Source: an uncultured Hyphomicrobiales bacterium (GTDB lineage Bacteria > Pseudomonadota > Alphaproteobacteria > Rhizobiales > Devosiaceae). From it: DNA of 64,000 nucleotides. The notes under the pieces are model-generated. The model saw nothing but the letters and a program-made list of their open reading frames with translations. It ran no database searches and had not been told where the DNA came from. The translations under genes and the position numbers were made by a program. How positions within the stretch are numbered: position 1 is the stretch's first letter; each line of letters begins with the position of its first letter. This document shows positions 48,738 to 57,623 of the stretch, piece after piece. The stretch covers positions 1 to 64,000 of the forward strand of contig CAIMLX010000192.1 of the NCBI GenBank assembly GCA_903842455.1. The letters run 5' to 3'.

Positions 48738-49835
48738 TCAGTTCGTCCAGAACGGGCTGCTGAGCCGGATCTGCTGGTTGGCGTTCATCTGCTCGAAATC
48801 GGCTGCCTTGGGCGCTGCGAAGTCGCTGATCGAGCGCAGCACCAGGCTGAGCGATCCAGAGTTGCGCGCCGAGGTGATGATCTGCGCCTGGTTGCTGTCG
48901 AGCGCGAGGGTGGCGATTACCGCATCGGAGAAGGTCGCGGGGGCAGTGCCCTCGTCCGAGGGCTCGTCCGGGCTGCCCTCCTCGTCGCCTTCCGCGGTGG
49001 GCGGGATGCCCACTTCGCCCAGCCGATGGGCGATAGCGAGAACGCGGACATTGCTGAGCACGGTCTGCGCCACCTGCCGCCCGGCCACCGCCTGGGTCAG
49101 GAGAACGTCGACATGGTCGTTGGGCTGGATGAAGCCGCCGGCCGCCACATCGGCCTGCACCTGGATGGAAACACCCAGTTCACCCGGCGCGAGCACGGCA
49201 GACAGATACCCGTCGCCCGCCGCCACCAGCTTCTGGGCGCGGATCGGCTCGCCGGGGAAGAACTCGAAGCGGGCGATGGCGGTGGGCGTCGCTGCGCTGG
49301 TGATGTAGTCGTCGCGCATCGCGTCGGTCGGCCAAGCCTTCCACTCGACGGTCGCTGCGGAAAGCCGCGCGCCCATGCCGATCGGCTGGGTGGCGACGAG
49401 TATCTGCGTCACCGGCGCGGGCGGCGGCGGGGCGGGCTCGACAACCGGCGCGGCGATCTCGGTCACCGCCTCCGGTACGGGCGCACCCTGGTCGAGCGTT
49501 GCGGCGAAATAGGCGGCGACGCCGCCGGCGATCAGCGCCACGGCCAGCAGGGCCAGCCGCGAGGGCTTCAGCATGGCGCGCCAGACCTGGCCGGGGCCAG
49601 AAATCACGTCGCCGTCGCTGGTCACCAGGGTGCGCTGCACTTCGGCGCGCAGGGCATCGAGGCCCTTCTTTTCTCCCCTCGGCGTAGCGGCGACCCGTTC
49701 CACCTCGCTCAGCCACTGCTCGAGGTTCCGGCGATCCGGGACGGGACCCGTAGCGATCGCGGGCTCGGCCACGAAGGGCGAGTCGGGAAAATCTTCGTCC
49801 TCGTTGAGGACTATGCGTTCGGTCCGCCGCAGCAA
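48738..49835 (-). CDS. cpaB: Flp pilus assembly protein CpaB/RcpC with about 90-aa N-terminal extension
   Basis: SAF domain (QPIGMGARLSAATVEWKAWP), TVLSNVRVLAIA; TM at about residue 95. Confidence 0.88.
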   Translation of the reverse strand: MLRRTERIVLNEDEDFPDSPFVAEPAIATGPVPDRRNLEQWLSEVERVAATPRGEKKGLDALRAEVQRTLVTSDGDVISGPGQVWRAMLKPSRLALLAVALIAGGVAAYFAATLDQGAPVPEAVTEIAAPVVEPAPPPPAPVTQILVATQPIGMGARLSAATVEWKAWPTDAMRDDYITSAATPTAIARFEFFPGEPIRAQKLVAAGDGYLSAVLAPGELGVSIQVQADVAAGGFIQPNDHVDVLLTQAVAGRQVAQTVLSNVRVLAIAHRLGEVGIPPTAEGDEEGSPDEPSDEGTAPATFSDAVIATLALDSNQAQIITSARNSGSLSLVLRSISDFAAPKAADFEQMNANQQIRLSSPFWTN

Positions 49836-49977
49836 GGGAATCTCTTCTTGGTAAGCGAGGCGCGGGCTTCCTGCCCGTGCTCAAGGCTTACCGAAAAAGG
49901 CTCACCGTTTCGTTCTGAGGTCGTGCAAAATCGCGGCTCCGCCGCAAGGCTTCGCTAACCATTGGCGAGTGGTGCGG

Positions 49978-50940
49978 TCAGGCCGCCTGCCGGTCGAACT
50001 GGCCGTTGCGCATGAAGCGCCACAGATAGCTCTCGAGGATGGCATCCATGGCGGTGGGCGCGATGCCGAACGCGGCGAGGGTGCGCTTGTCGTTTTTCGC
50101 CTCTTCCGACACGACATTGTCGAGCTGCAGCAGGTCGACCTGGTCGGCGGTAATCAGCGGCGCCCAGGGCAGGAAGGCGAACGGCAGGGCCAGCAGCTTG
50201 CCGATCACGGCCGGCACCGGCAGCAACGGGTTGCGGCGGTGGGTTTCGGCCAGCACGCGCTGCATCAGCTCGAGCTGGGTTGCCGTCTCCGGGCCGCCGA
50301 TCTCGTAGACGCGGCCGGTCTTGACCTTGCCTTCGACCGCCGCGACGAAGGCTGCCGCAACGTCGCCGACATAGATCGGCTGGAACCGGGACTTGGCGCC
50401 GATGACCGGCAGCACCGGCAGCATCCGGGCCATGGAGGCCAGCCGGTTGAAGAACATGTCGCCCGGCCCGAAGATGATCGAGGGGCGGATGACGATGGCG
50501 TCCTTGAAGGCCGCGAACACTTCGGCTTCGCCGAGGCCCTTGCTGTGCGCATAGGGGGTCGGGCTCTGGGGATCGGCGCCCAGTGCCGACATGTGAACGA
50601 GGGTGGTGACGCCCGCCTGTTTCGAGGCCTCGGCGATGTTCCGGGCGCCCATGGTCTGCACGGCGCGGAAGCGCTGGCGCCCACTCTCGTAGCCGATGCC
50701 GACGAGGTTGATCACCGCGCCGGCACCCTTGACGGCGCGCTGCACCGACTCGAGGTTGCGCACATTGGCCTGGATCGGCATCACCTGCCCGACGGCGCCG
50801 AGCGGCTTGACGTGGCCCGCGAGGTCTGGCCGGCGCACCGCAACGCGCACCCGGTATCCGGCACGCGCCAGCAGTTGCACGATCTGCGTGCCGACAAAGC
50901 CCGAGCCCCCGAAGATCGTCACGAGGTTGTTGGCGTCCAT
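49978..50940 (-). CDS. complex I NDUFA9 subunit family protein (atypical SDR)
   Basis: NLVTIFGGSGFVGTQIVQLLARAGYRVRVAVRRPDLA. Confidence 0.9.
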   Translation of the reverse strand: MDANNLVTIFGGSGFVGTQIVQLLARAGYRVRVAVRRPDLAGHVKPLGAVGQVMPIQANVRNLESVQRAVKGAGAVINLVGIGYESGRQRFRAVQTMGARNIAEASKQAGVTTLVHMSALGADPQSPTPYAHSKGLGEAEVFAAFKDAIVIRPSIIFGPGDMFFNRLASMARMLPVLPVIGAKSRFQPIYVGDVAAAFVAAVEGKVKTGRVYEIGGPETATQLELMQRVLAETHRRNPLLPVPAVIGKLLALPFAFLPWAPLITADQVDLLQLDNVVSEEAKNDKRTLAAFGIAPTAMDAILESYLWRFMRNGQFDRQAA

Positions 50941-51028
50941 GTCGGCAGGCTCCGCAGCGGGTCTTGAAGGGCTGATGCCGCTTCTAGCGCGGGCGTTCCG
51001 GACTGTCGAGGCTTCTGGCAATCCTGAC

Positions 51029-51517
51029 TCAGGCCGTCCTGCGCCTGAGCTCGAAGTAGGCCGCCAGCGATACCGAGAGGGCGATGGCGATGGCGATCAG
51101 CGACGGTGGCCAACCCGCGTCGGCTCCGAACAGCACATCGTGCATGCGTCGCCCCGGCAGCAGCGTGAATGCGCCCGCAATGATGAGGGAGAAGAAGTAG
51201 AGGCTCTGCATCGCAGCCCGGTGCGCCCGTACATTGCCGCGGCGGATCGCCGTCAGGCCCTGCGCCAGCCCGACGAAGGTGATCACCGAGAAGATGTGGA
51301 TGGGCGAGAACGGTCCGATCAACCGGATCTCGTTGATGAAGAGCGACGAGGCAGCGGCAACGAACATGAGCATCACCCAGACCCGGCCCATGGCCCGGTG
51401 CAGCGGCGTGCCCTTCGGGCGAAACAGGACCAGGGCGCCCAGCAGCAGCGCGGCAAGGGCTGCGGCGGCGTGGACCTGGACCGCGACCGGGGCGTTGAGG
51501 AGTGGAACGAGCGACAT
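51029..51517 (-). CDS. DUF2306 domain membrane protein
   Basis: VHAAAALAALLLGALVLFRPKGTPLHRAMGRVWVMLMFVAAASSLFI. Confidence 0.85.
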   Translation of the reverse strand: MSLVPLLNAPVAVQVHAAAALAALLLGALVLFRPKGTPLHRAMGRVWVMLMFVAAASSLFINEIRLIGPFSPIHIFSVITFVGLAQGLTAIRRGNVRAHRAAMQSLYFFSLIIAGAFTLLPGRRMHDVLFGADAGWPPSLIAIAIALSVSLAAYFELRRRTA

Positions 51518-51587
51518 CGTGGCCTCGACAGGGGAGGGTGGGTTGCCGCCGGCCTGTCGCCCGACTAGTTTTCGCAGGCAACCAGTG

Positions 51588-52388
51588 ATGCGCGAGGCGC
51601 AGGAAAACTACGTGAGCGGCCACCCCCTGCATCTGGCGCTTCGCGAAATGCGGAGGCATTTCAGCGATGGACGCGTACTGGCCAGCATCGCGGTCGTGGC
51701 GCTGCTGGTGGGGATTGCAGGGCCGTTCGGTACGTTCGAACGGCTGGAGACCGGTCCTCGCCTCATCTACTGGGCAGCGATCGCCCTCTCCACCTATGGC
51801 CTGGGCTTTGCCGTGGGCGTGCTGCTGGAGCAGGTCTTCGGGCTGACGGTGCGGAACCGCTGGGTCCGCGTGCTGCTGTTCGGTGCGGCCACCGGCGTGC
51901 CGGTCACGCTTGCCGTAATGGCGGTCAACTTCGTGGCTCTTGGGACGACAGGCCTGCCGCCGTTCGGGCTCTGGCTGCAGTGCACACTAATCGGCATGGG
52001 CGTGATCGCTATCGGCGAAATCCATGGGCACTCAGGGCGATCGACCCCTGGAAGTGCCCAGCGACCGCCGCAGGCGCCCCCGATTCTCGACAGGGTGCCA
52101 CAGGCGGCGCGTGGCGCGCTTTGGGCGCTGGTGGTGCAGGACCACTATGTCGAGGTGGTCACCGAGCGGGGTCGTACACTGGTGCTGATGCGGCTGAGCG
52201 ACGCCATTCGAGAGGTGGGCGAAACCCAGGGCGTGCAAATCCACCGCTCGCACTGGGTCGCGCTGCCCGCCATAGCCAATGTCCTGCGGATCGACGGCAA
52301 ACCGCAGGTCGAACTGCCCGACGGTCGGCGCCTCGGCATCAGCCGAGGCTACCTTGCGGCCGCCCGCGAGGCGGGCGTGGCGGCATAG
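51588..52388 (+). CDS. membrane-anchored LytTR DNA-binding regulator
   Basis: 4 TM helices plus LytTR domain (ALVVQDHYVEVVTERGRTLVLMRLSDAIREV...GVQIHRSHWVALPAI). Confidence 0.9.
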   Translation: MREAQENYVSGHPLHLALREMRRHFSDGRVLASIAVVALLVGIAGPFGTFERLETGPRLIYWAAIALSTYGLGFAVGVLLEQVFGLTVRNRWVRVLLFGAATGVPVTLAVMAVNFVALGTTGLPPFGLWLQCTLIGMGVIAIGEIHGHSGRSTPGSAQRPPQAPPILDRVPQAARGALWALVVQDHYVEVVTERGRTLVLMRLSDAIREVGETQGVQIHRSHWVALPAIANVLRIDGKPQVELPDGRRLGISRGYLAAAREAGVAA

Positions 52389-52397
52389 CGGCGCTGG

Positions 52398-52907
52398 TTA
52401 TTCCGCCTTGAGCGGCAGGGCGCCGCGGGCGAACAGGAAGCTCATCCAGTCCTCGACGTGCCAGCTCTGCGCCAGCTTGCCATCGGCGCCGAGCTGATGG
52501 ATGTCGATGGTCTGGAACGTCACCGGCGTTTCGCCTGGGGCGATGCCGAGAAAGGGTTGCGACTGCACCGCGGTGACGAGGCTGCGCACCACCACCTTGT
52601 CGCCGGTGGCCACCACATCCTGCGTCGCGAACGAGTATTCGCTGAACACCGTGCGGATGCCCGCGACCGACGGCTTGAAGCCATCCGGGCCGGTCGGCGT
52701 GCCGGGGGCGGACGGGTTGTTGAGCCACTCTGCAGACACTGCGCAATCGACGAGGCTCGCGTCGCCGCTGGTCATCGCGTCGTAGAAGGCGCGGACCGCC
52801 GGGTATTCGGCGAGCGCTGCGGTGCCCTCGGTGGTCTTGCTGCAATCCTGTGCAAATGCCGGAGCGGCAAGGACGGTGAAGGCGAGGGCGAATAAGGGTC
52901 TGATCAA
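52398..52907 (-). CDS. exported SnoaL/NTF2-like protein
   Basis: Signal peptide; SnoaL-like pattern with GETPVTFQTIDIHQLGADGKLAQSWHVEDWM. Confidence 0.8.
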   Translation of the reverse strand: MIRPLFALAFTVLAAPAFAQDCSKTTEGTAALAEYPAVRAFYDAMTSGDASLVDCAVSAEWLNNPSAPGTPTGPDGFKPSVAGIRTVFSEYSFATQDVVATGDKVVVRSLVTAVQSQPFLGIAPGETPVTFQTIDIHQLGADGKLAQSWHVEDWMSFLFARGALPLKAE

Positions 52908-53000
52908 GGGTGTTTCCTCCGGTCAATCAGGCGAGTGTAGCGGCCTGAGCCCCGGTATCCACGAATGTGCAGCATAGGCGACACCGCGCTGCCCCTGCCC

Positions 53001-53915
53001 TCATGGCAGGATGCTGCTCTCGAGGATAGTGCCGGCCGCCTGGCACTCGGCAGCGATCTCCACGGCGAAATCGCGCAGCATCTCGCGGTCGAGGACACCC
53101 TGGTGCCGGACGACCATGGCGATGTCGCGATGGATGGGATCGACGTCAACGGGCCGGATTTCGGCCAGCCGGCCTTCGGCGATGTCTCCCGCCACCGCGC
53201 TCATCACGAAGAAGCCGACGCCTTCGCCTTTGGTAGCGAGGCGGCGCGCCGGGCCGGTGGGCAACTCCACCGACACCGCGGCGCGGCGGAACAGGGCCAG
53301 CGCCGGATCGGGATAGACCTGCCACCACGGGATCGAGATCAGCCGCGGCACCCGCTTCAGTACGTCGTCGATGCGGGGGTTGGGACCGAGTTCGGCGACG
53401 ATCGCGGGGGTGGCGACGAGCGGCACGCGTTCACGCATCACCAGCAGCGGCTCGAGGTCGGTGACCAGCGGGTCGAGGTTGGGCCAGCAGAGGATGCCCA
53501 GCTCGATCTCGCGCTCGTGCAGCATGGTGGCGATTTGGCTCTGCCGGCCTTCGTGGATCACCACGTCGACCGACGGGTACTTCGCCTGAAAGCGCAGCAG
53601 CGATTCGGTGATCAGCGGCGTCACCAGCGAGCGCAACGAGCCGATCGACACGCGACCGCGCTCGGAGCGGCGCAGGGCTTCCTTCGCCTCCTGCGCCGCG
53701 CCGAGGATGCGGCGGGCATAGGGCAGGAAGGTCATGCCCTGGTCGGTGAGCGTGATGGTGCGGCCACGGTGAAACAGGGTGACGCCGAGCAGTTCCTCGA
53801 GCGCCCGCATCCGCATCGAGACCGTGGCCTGGGTGACGTTCAGGCGTGCGGCGGCCTTGGTGAACGACTTGTCCTGCGCGATCCGGTCGAAGGTCCTGAT
53901 CTGGTCGAGGTCCAT
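53001..53915 (-). CDS. LysR family transcriptional regulator
   Basis: MDLDQIRTFDRIAQDKSFTKAAARLNVTQATVSMRMRALEELLGVTLFHR. Confidence 0.95.
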   Translation of the reverse strand: MDLDQIRTFDRIAQDKSFTKAAARLNVTQATVSMRMRALEELLGVTLFHRGRTITLTDQGMTFLPYARRILGAAQEAKEALRRSERGRVSIGSLRSLVTPLITESLLRFQAKYPSVDVVIHEGRQSQIATMLHEREIELGILCWPNLDPLVTDLEPLLVMRERVPLVATPAIVAELGPNPRIDDVLKRVPRLISIPWWQVYPDPALALFRRAAVSVELPTGPARRLATKGEGVGFFVMSAVAGDIAEGRLAEIRPVDVDPIHRDIAMVVRHQGVLDREMLRDFAVEIAAECQAAGTILESSILP

Positions 53916-53992
53916 GGATCGATCCGGCTCGTGGGATGGGGCGATCGGGCAGCGTGGTATTGGATAGGGTGATGAGGGGGCAAGGGCCTGTT

Positions 53993-54138
53993 CGTCCCCT
54001 CACCCGGCGCTTCGCGCCACCCTCTCCCTCAAGGGGAGAGGGGCAACGGTGCCTCACCGTCGAGGTCGTGCGCCTCTTGCCCTTCTCCCCTTGAGGGAGA
54101 AGGTGGCGAGCCCGAAGGGCGAGACGGATGAGGGGACG
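53993..54138. repeat. intergenic palindromic element B (146 bp)
   Basis: Imperfect IR: CGTCCCCTCACCCGGCGCTTCGCGCCACCCTCTCCCTCAAGGGGAGAGGGGCAA vs reverse complement of TTGCCCTTCTCCCCTTGAGGGAGAAGGTGGCGAGCCCGAAGGGCGAGACGGATGAGGGGACG. Confidence 0.85.
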
Positions 54139-54139
54139 T

Positions 54140-55141
54140 TCAGCCCTTTGCCCGCGACCGTTCCTTGAGTTCCAGCTTCCGCGCCTTGTTGCGCGCCGCG
54201 ACTTCGGCCGCGTCGTCGCCGAGATGGGCGTCGCCGCGCGACTGCGCCAGTTCCATCTGACGCTCGCGCTCGGCTGCGCCTTCCGGCGCTGCGTCGGCGC
54301 AGTTGGCGCACAGGTTGCCTACGGCCTCGTGCGGCAGCATCGGCGTGCGGCAGGCGCGGCAGAGGACGGCTTCGCCCTCGACGAGGCCGTGGGTGACCGA
54401 GACGCGCTCGTCGAAGACGAAGCACTCACCGGCGAAGCGCGACTCGGTCTCCGGCACGACTTCGAGGTATCTGAGGATGCCGCCCTTGAGGTGGAAGACC
54501 TCCCTGAAGCCCTGCGTCAGCATGTAGGCCGAGGCTTTTTCGCAGCGGATGCCGCCGGTGCAGAACATCGCAACCTTGGGGTGCTTCGCCGGGTCGAGCG
54601 TCGCGACATAGTCCTTGAATTCGGTGAAGCTCGCCGTCGCCGGATCGAGGGCGCGGGCAAAGGTGCCGAGCTTCACTTCGTAGTCGTTGCGGGTATCGAT
54701 GACGGTGACGTCGTTGCGGTCGATCAGCCGGTTCCAGTCGCGCGCCTCGACATAGTTGCCGACAACCTTCGACGGGTCTGCCTCCGGTGCGCGCAGGGTG
54801 ACGATCTCGGGCTTCAGCCGCACCTTCATGCGCAGGAAAGGCATGGCGTCGGCGCCTGAGAACTTTGCTTCGGCGCCATCGAGCCGCCCGGCCCAGAGCG
54901 GGCTTTGCGCGAACCAGGCCATCAGCGCATCGATCGCCTCGGGCGTGCCGGCGACGGTGCCGTTGATGCCTTCGGGCGCGAGGATGAAGGTGCCGCGGAT
55001 TTTTCGCGCGCAACAGAACAGCGCCAGCTCGGGCTTCAGCGCTTCGGCGTCGGGCAATGCGACGAATTTGTAAAGCGCCAGTACCTTGAAGCGGTTCACG
55101 CCCTCAGGCAGGTTGGCGGCGATTTCAGCGGGCTCGGACAT
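54140..55141 (-). CDS. trhO: oxygen-dependent tRNA uridine(34) hydroxylase (rhodanese family, TrhO/YceA)
   Basis: FILAPEGINGTVAGT; DTRNDYEVKLGTF; FCTGGIRCEKASAYM. Confidence 0.93.
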   Translation of the reverse strand: MSEPAEIAANLPEGVNRFKVLALYKFVALPDAEALKPELALFCCARKIRGTFILAPEGINGTVAGTPEAIDALMAWFAQSPLWAGRLDGAEAKFSGADAMPFLRMKVRLKPEIVTLRAPEADPSKVVGNYVEARDWNRLIDRNDVTVIDTRNDYEVKLGTFARALDPATASFTEFKDYVATLDPAKHPKVAMFCTGGIRCEKASAYMLTQGFREVFHLKGGILRYLEVVPETESRFAGECFVFDERVSVTHGLVEGEAVLCRACRTPMLPHEAVGNLCANCADAAPEGAAERERQMELAQSRGDAHLGDDAAEVAARNKARKLELKERSRAKG

Positions 55142-55191
55142 CGACGCGGGTGTAGCATTCACCCCCACACCGGGCAAATCGACAGACCGGA

Positions 55192-55234
55192 GCGCTCTCA
55201 GGAAAAGTTGCAGACTTTTCCGGTTCGAGAGCGC
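55192..55234. repeat. nested inverted repeat, GGAAAAGT-TGCAG-ACTTTTCC family
   Basis: Outer GCGCTCTC/GAGAGCGC and inner GGAAAAGT/ACTTTTCC, both perfect. Confidence 0.75.
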
Positions 55235-55259
55235 GACCACATCAAATGGGAGAGAGACG

Positions 55260-56288
55260 ATGACCTATCGGGCCAGTGACGCTCGCTATGGCGGGATGAC
55301 CTATCGCAAGACGGGCAAGTGGGGCTTGAAGCTCCCGGTGATCAGCCTGGGGCTGTGGCAGAATTTCGGTGGCACGCGCGACTATCCGTCAGCCTTCGAG
55401 ATCCTGAGCTATGCGTTCGACAAGGGCGTGACGCATTTCGACCTCGCCAACAATTACGGCCCGCCCCCGGGCTCGGCCGAGGAGCTGTTCGGCGACGTGA
55501 TGGCGCGCGACTTCCGGCCCTATCGCGACGAGATGATCATCTCGAGCAAGGCGGGCTGGGAGATGTGGCCCGGCCCGTATGGCGACTTCGGCTCGCGAAA
55601 GTACCTCATTGCCTCGGCCGACCAGAGCCTGAAGCGGATGGGGCTCGACTATGTCGATATCTTCTACTCGCACCGCTACGACCCCAACACGCCGCTCGAA
55701 GAGACGATGGGGGCGCTGGCCAGCCTCGTGCAGCAGGGCAAGGCGCTCTATGTCGGCATCTCGAGCTATCCCGAAAAGCAGACGCGCGAGGCGCATCGGA
55801 TTCTCGCCGAACTCGGCACGCCGTGCCTCATCCACCAGCCGAGCTATTCGATCCTCAACCGCTGGATCGAGGACGACAAGACCATCGATGCCTGCGGTGA
55901 ACTGGGGATTGGCGTCATCGCCTTTTCGCCGCTGATGCAGGGGATTCTGTCGGGCAAGTACAACAAGCTGGCCGGTCAGCTCGACGGCACGCGGGCCTCG
56001 GAAAACTACTCGCTCAATGCCGGACGGCTGGAGCCGCGCATTCTCGATGCGGTGCAGAAGCTCGGGGCGATCGCGGAACAGCGCAAGCAATCGATGGTGC
56101 AGCTGGCGCTGAGCTGGGTGCTGCGGCGCAAGGAGATGACATCGGCACTGATCGGCGTGCGAACGCTGGAGCAGCTCAAGGACTGTCTCGGCGTGCTCGA
56201 CAATCTCGAACTGTCGCCCGAGGAGATCGCGGCGATCGACGAAGCTGCGAAGGGCGGGCTGGTGGACAGCCGTCCGATCAAGAACTGA
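55260..56288 (+). CDS. aldo/keto reductase (L-glyceraldehyde-3-phosphate reductase-like)
   Basis: MTYRKTGKWGLKLPVISLGLWQNFGG; DYVDIFYSHRYDPNTPLEETM. Confidence 0.93.
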   Translation: MTYRASDARYGGMTYRKTGKWGLKLPVISLGLWQNFGGTRDYPSAFEILSYAFDKGVTHFDLANNYGPPPGSAEELFGDVMARDFRPYRDEMIISSKAGWEMWPGPYGDFGSRKYLIASADQSLKRMGLDYVDIFYSHRYDPNTPLEETMGALASLVQQGKALYVGISSYPEKQTREAHRILAELGTPCLIHQPSYSILNRWIEDDKTIDACGELGIGVIAFSPLMQGILSGKYNKLAGQLDGTRASENYSLNAGRLEPRILDAVQKLGAIAEQRKQSMVQLALSWVLRRKEMTSALIGVRTLEQLKDCLGVLDNLELSPEEIAAIDEAAKGGLVDSRPIKN

Positions 56289-56291
56289 CGA

Positions 56292-57623
56292 TCACGAGCG
56301 GGCCGCTTCCGGGCGGCCCGTTCCGAGCACGATGGCGGTGAGCGCCACGTAGAGCGTCAGTTGCGCCGGTGAGGTGAGCATTATGTCGGCGAGGCCGAGG
56401 ACGAGATAGCCGCCGGTCAGCACCAGGATGGCATGCAGGCGCTGGCGGGATCTTCGCTCGCTCGGCAGCGCCAGGTATCCGGCGAGCGGGGCGGCGAGCA
56501 GCAGCAGCCATGCGGCGACCCCGAGCGCGCCGCCAGCCATGGCGTAGTGCAGCGCGTCGTTGTGCATATGCTGGATGGTGTGGAGCGACTCGAGGCCGGC
56601 CGGGAAGCGGTTGCGCATCGGTGCCATCAGCCACTCGCCCCAGCCATGGCCGAAGAGCGGGGCATCGGGGATGTCGCGCAGCGCATCGCCCCAGAGCCTG
56701 ATCCGTACCCAGATCGACTCGTCGGCGACGGTGTCGCCATTGGCGATGCCGCCGAGCACATCCCAGAGCCGCAGGCGCGACCTTCCCGGCAGTTCGACGA
56801 ACAGCGCGGCGGCGGCAAGCGCGGCCGTGCCTGCAAGGAGGGCGACGATGGCGAGAGGCTTTCTCACGAAACAGAGCGCGGTGATGAGCAGCAGAGCGGG
56901 CACGCCGAGGAGCGTGGTGCGCGAGCCGGTGAGCCAGATCACGCCGGCTGCAGCGACGAGGCCGAGCAGGCTCAGCCAGCGCCAGCGGTCACGGGTGAAG
57001 AGGGCGCCGAGGGCGAGGGTGGCGCAGAGCAGCGTGGTGACGGCAAGGCGGTAGGGATCGGTGATGAACGAGCCCTCCCCGGCCCGGGGCTTGCCGATGC
57101 CGTAGCGGAGGGCAAGGGCGGTGACGAGGCCGATGCTGGCGCCGATCAGGGCGAGGCGGGCGATGTCTAGAGCGCGCTTGCCGAGGAGATGCGCGAAGGG
57201 GAGGAAGCAGAGCGGGGCGAGGTAGGGGACGAGGGCGACGAGGTCGGCCGGCTGGCGCATCGCGCCGAGGGCGGAGGTGGCGATGAGGAGGAAGGCGAGG
57301 GCGAAGAGGAGGGCAGTCGACCTTTCCGCGCGTGACCGCCCCCTCCACCACCCTGCCGGGTGGTCCCCCTCCCCCGTGCTGCGCACAGGTGAGGATCCGG
57401 CTGTGGCCGCGACGGTGGAACGGGGGGATCCTCCCCTGCGCAGCGGGGGAGGGGAACCACCCGGCAGGGTGGTGGAGGGGGCGGTCGCGAGCACGATCAG
57501 TACCGCCCCCACCGCCCCGAAGATCAGCAGCACGTGCGTGTTTGCGTAGCCGAGCGCCGGGCTCAGCACCAATGCGGCAATGACAACCGCCAGACCGAGG
57601 AAGCGTCCGGCGGTTGCGAGCAT
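56292..57623 (-). CDS. O-antigen ligase/polymerase family membrane protein, containing an in-frame palindromic insert
   Basis: Multi-TM; GHGWGEWLM...HTIQHMHNDALHYAMAGG Wzy/WaaL-type loop; insert at 57334-57486. Confidence 0.85.
   Translation of the reverse strand: MLATAGRFLGLAVVIAALVLSPALGYANTHVLLIFGAVGAVLIVLATAPSTTLPGGSPPPLRRGGSPRSTVAATAGSSPVRSTGEGDHPAGWWRGRSRAERSTALLFALAFLLIATSALGAMRQPADLVALVPYLAPLCFLPFAHLLGKRALDIARLALIGASIGLVTALALRYGIGKPRAGEGSFITDPYRLAVTTLLCATLALGALFTRDRWRWLSLLGLVAAAGVIWLTGSRTTLLGVPALLLITALCFVRKPLAIVALLAGTAALAAAALFVELPGRSRLRLWDVLGGIANGDTVADESIWVRIRLWGDALRDIPDAPLFGHGWGEWLMAPMRNRFPAGLESLHTIQHMHNDALHYAMAGGALGVAAWLLLLAAPLAGYLALPSERRSRQRLHAILVLTGGYLVLGLADIMLTSPAQLTLYVALTAIVLGTGRPEAARS
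57334..57486. repeat. palindromic element C inside a CDS (153 bp, 42-bp arms)
   Basis: 57334-57375 vs reverse complement of 57445-57486: 41/42 identical. Confidence 0.93.
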
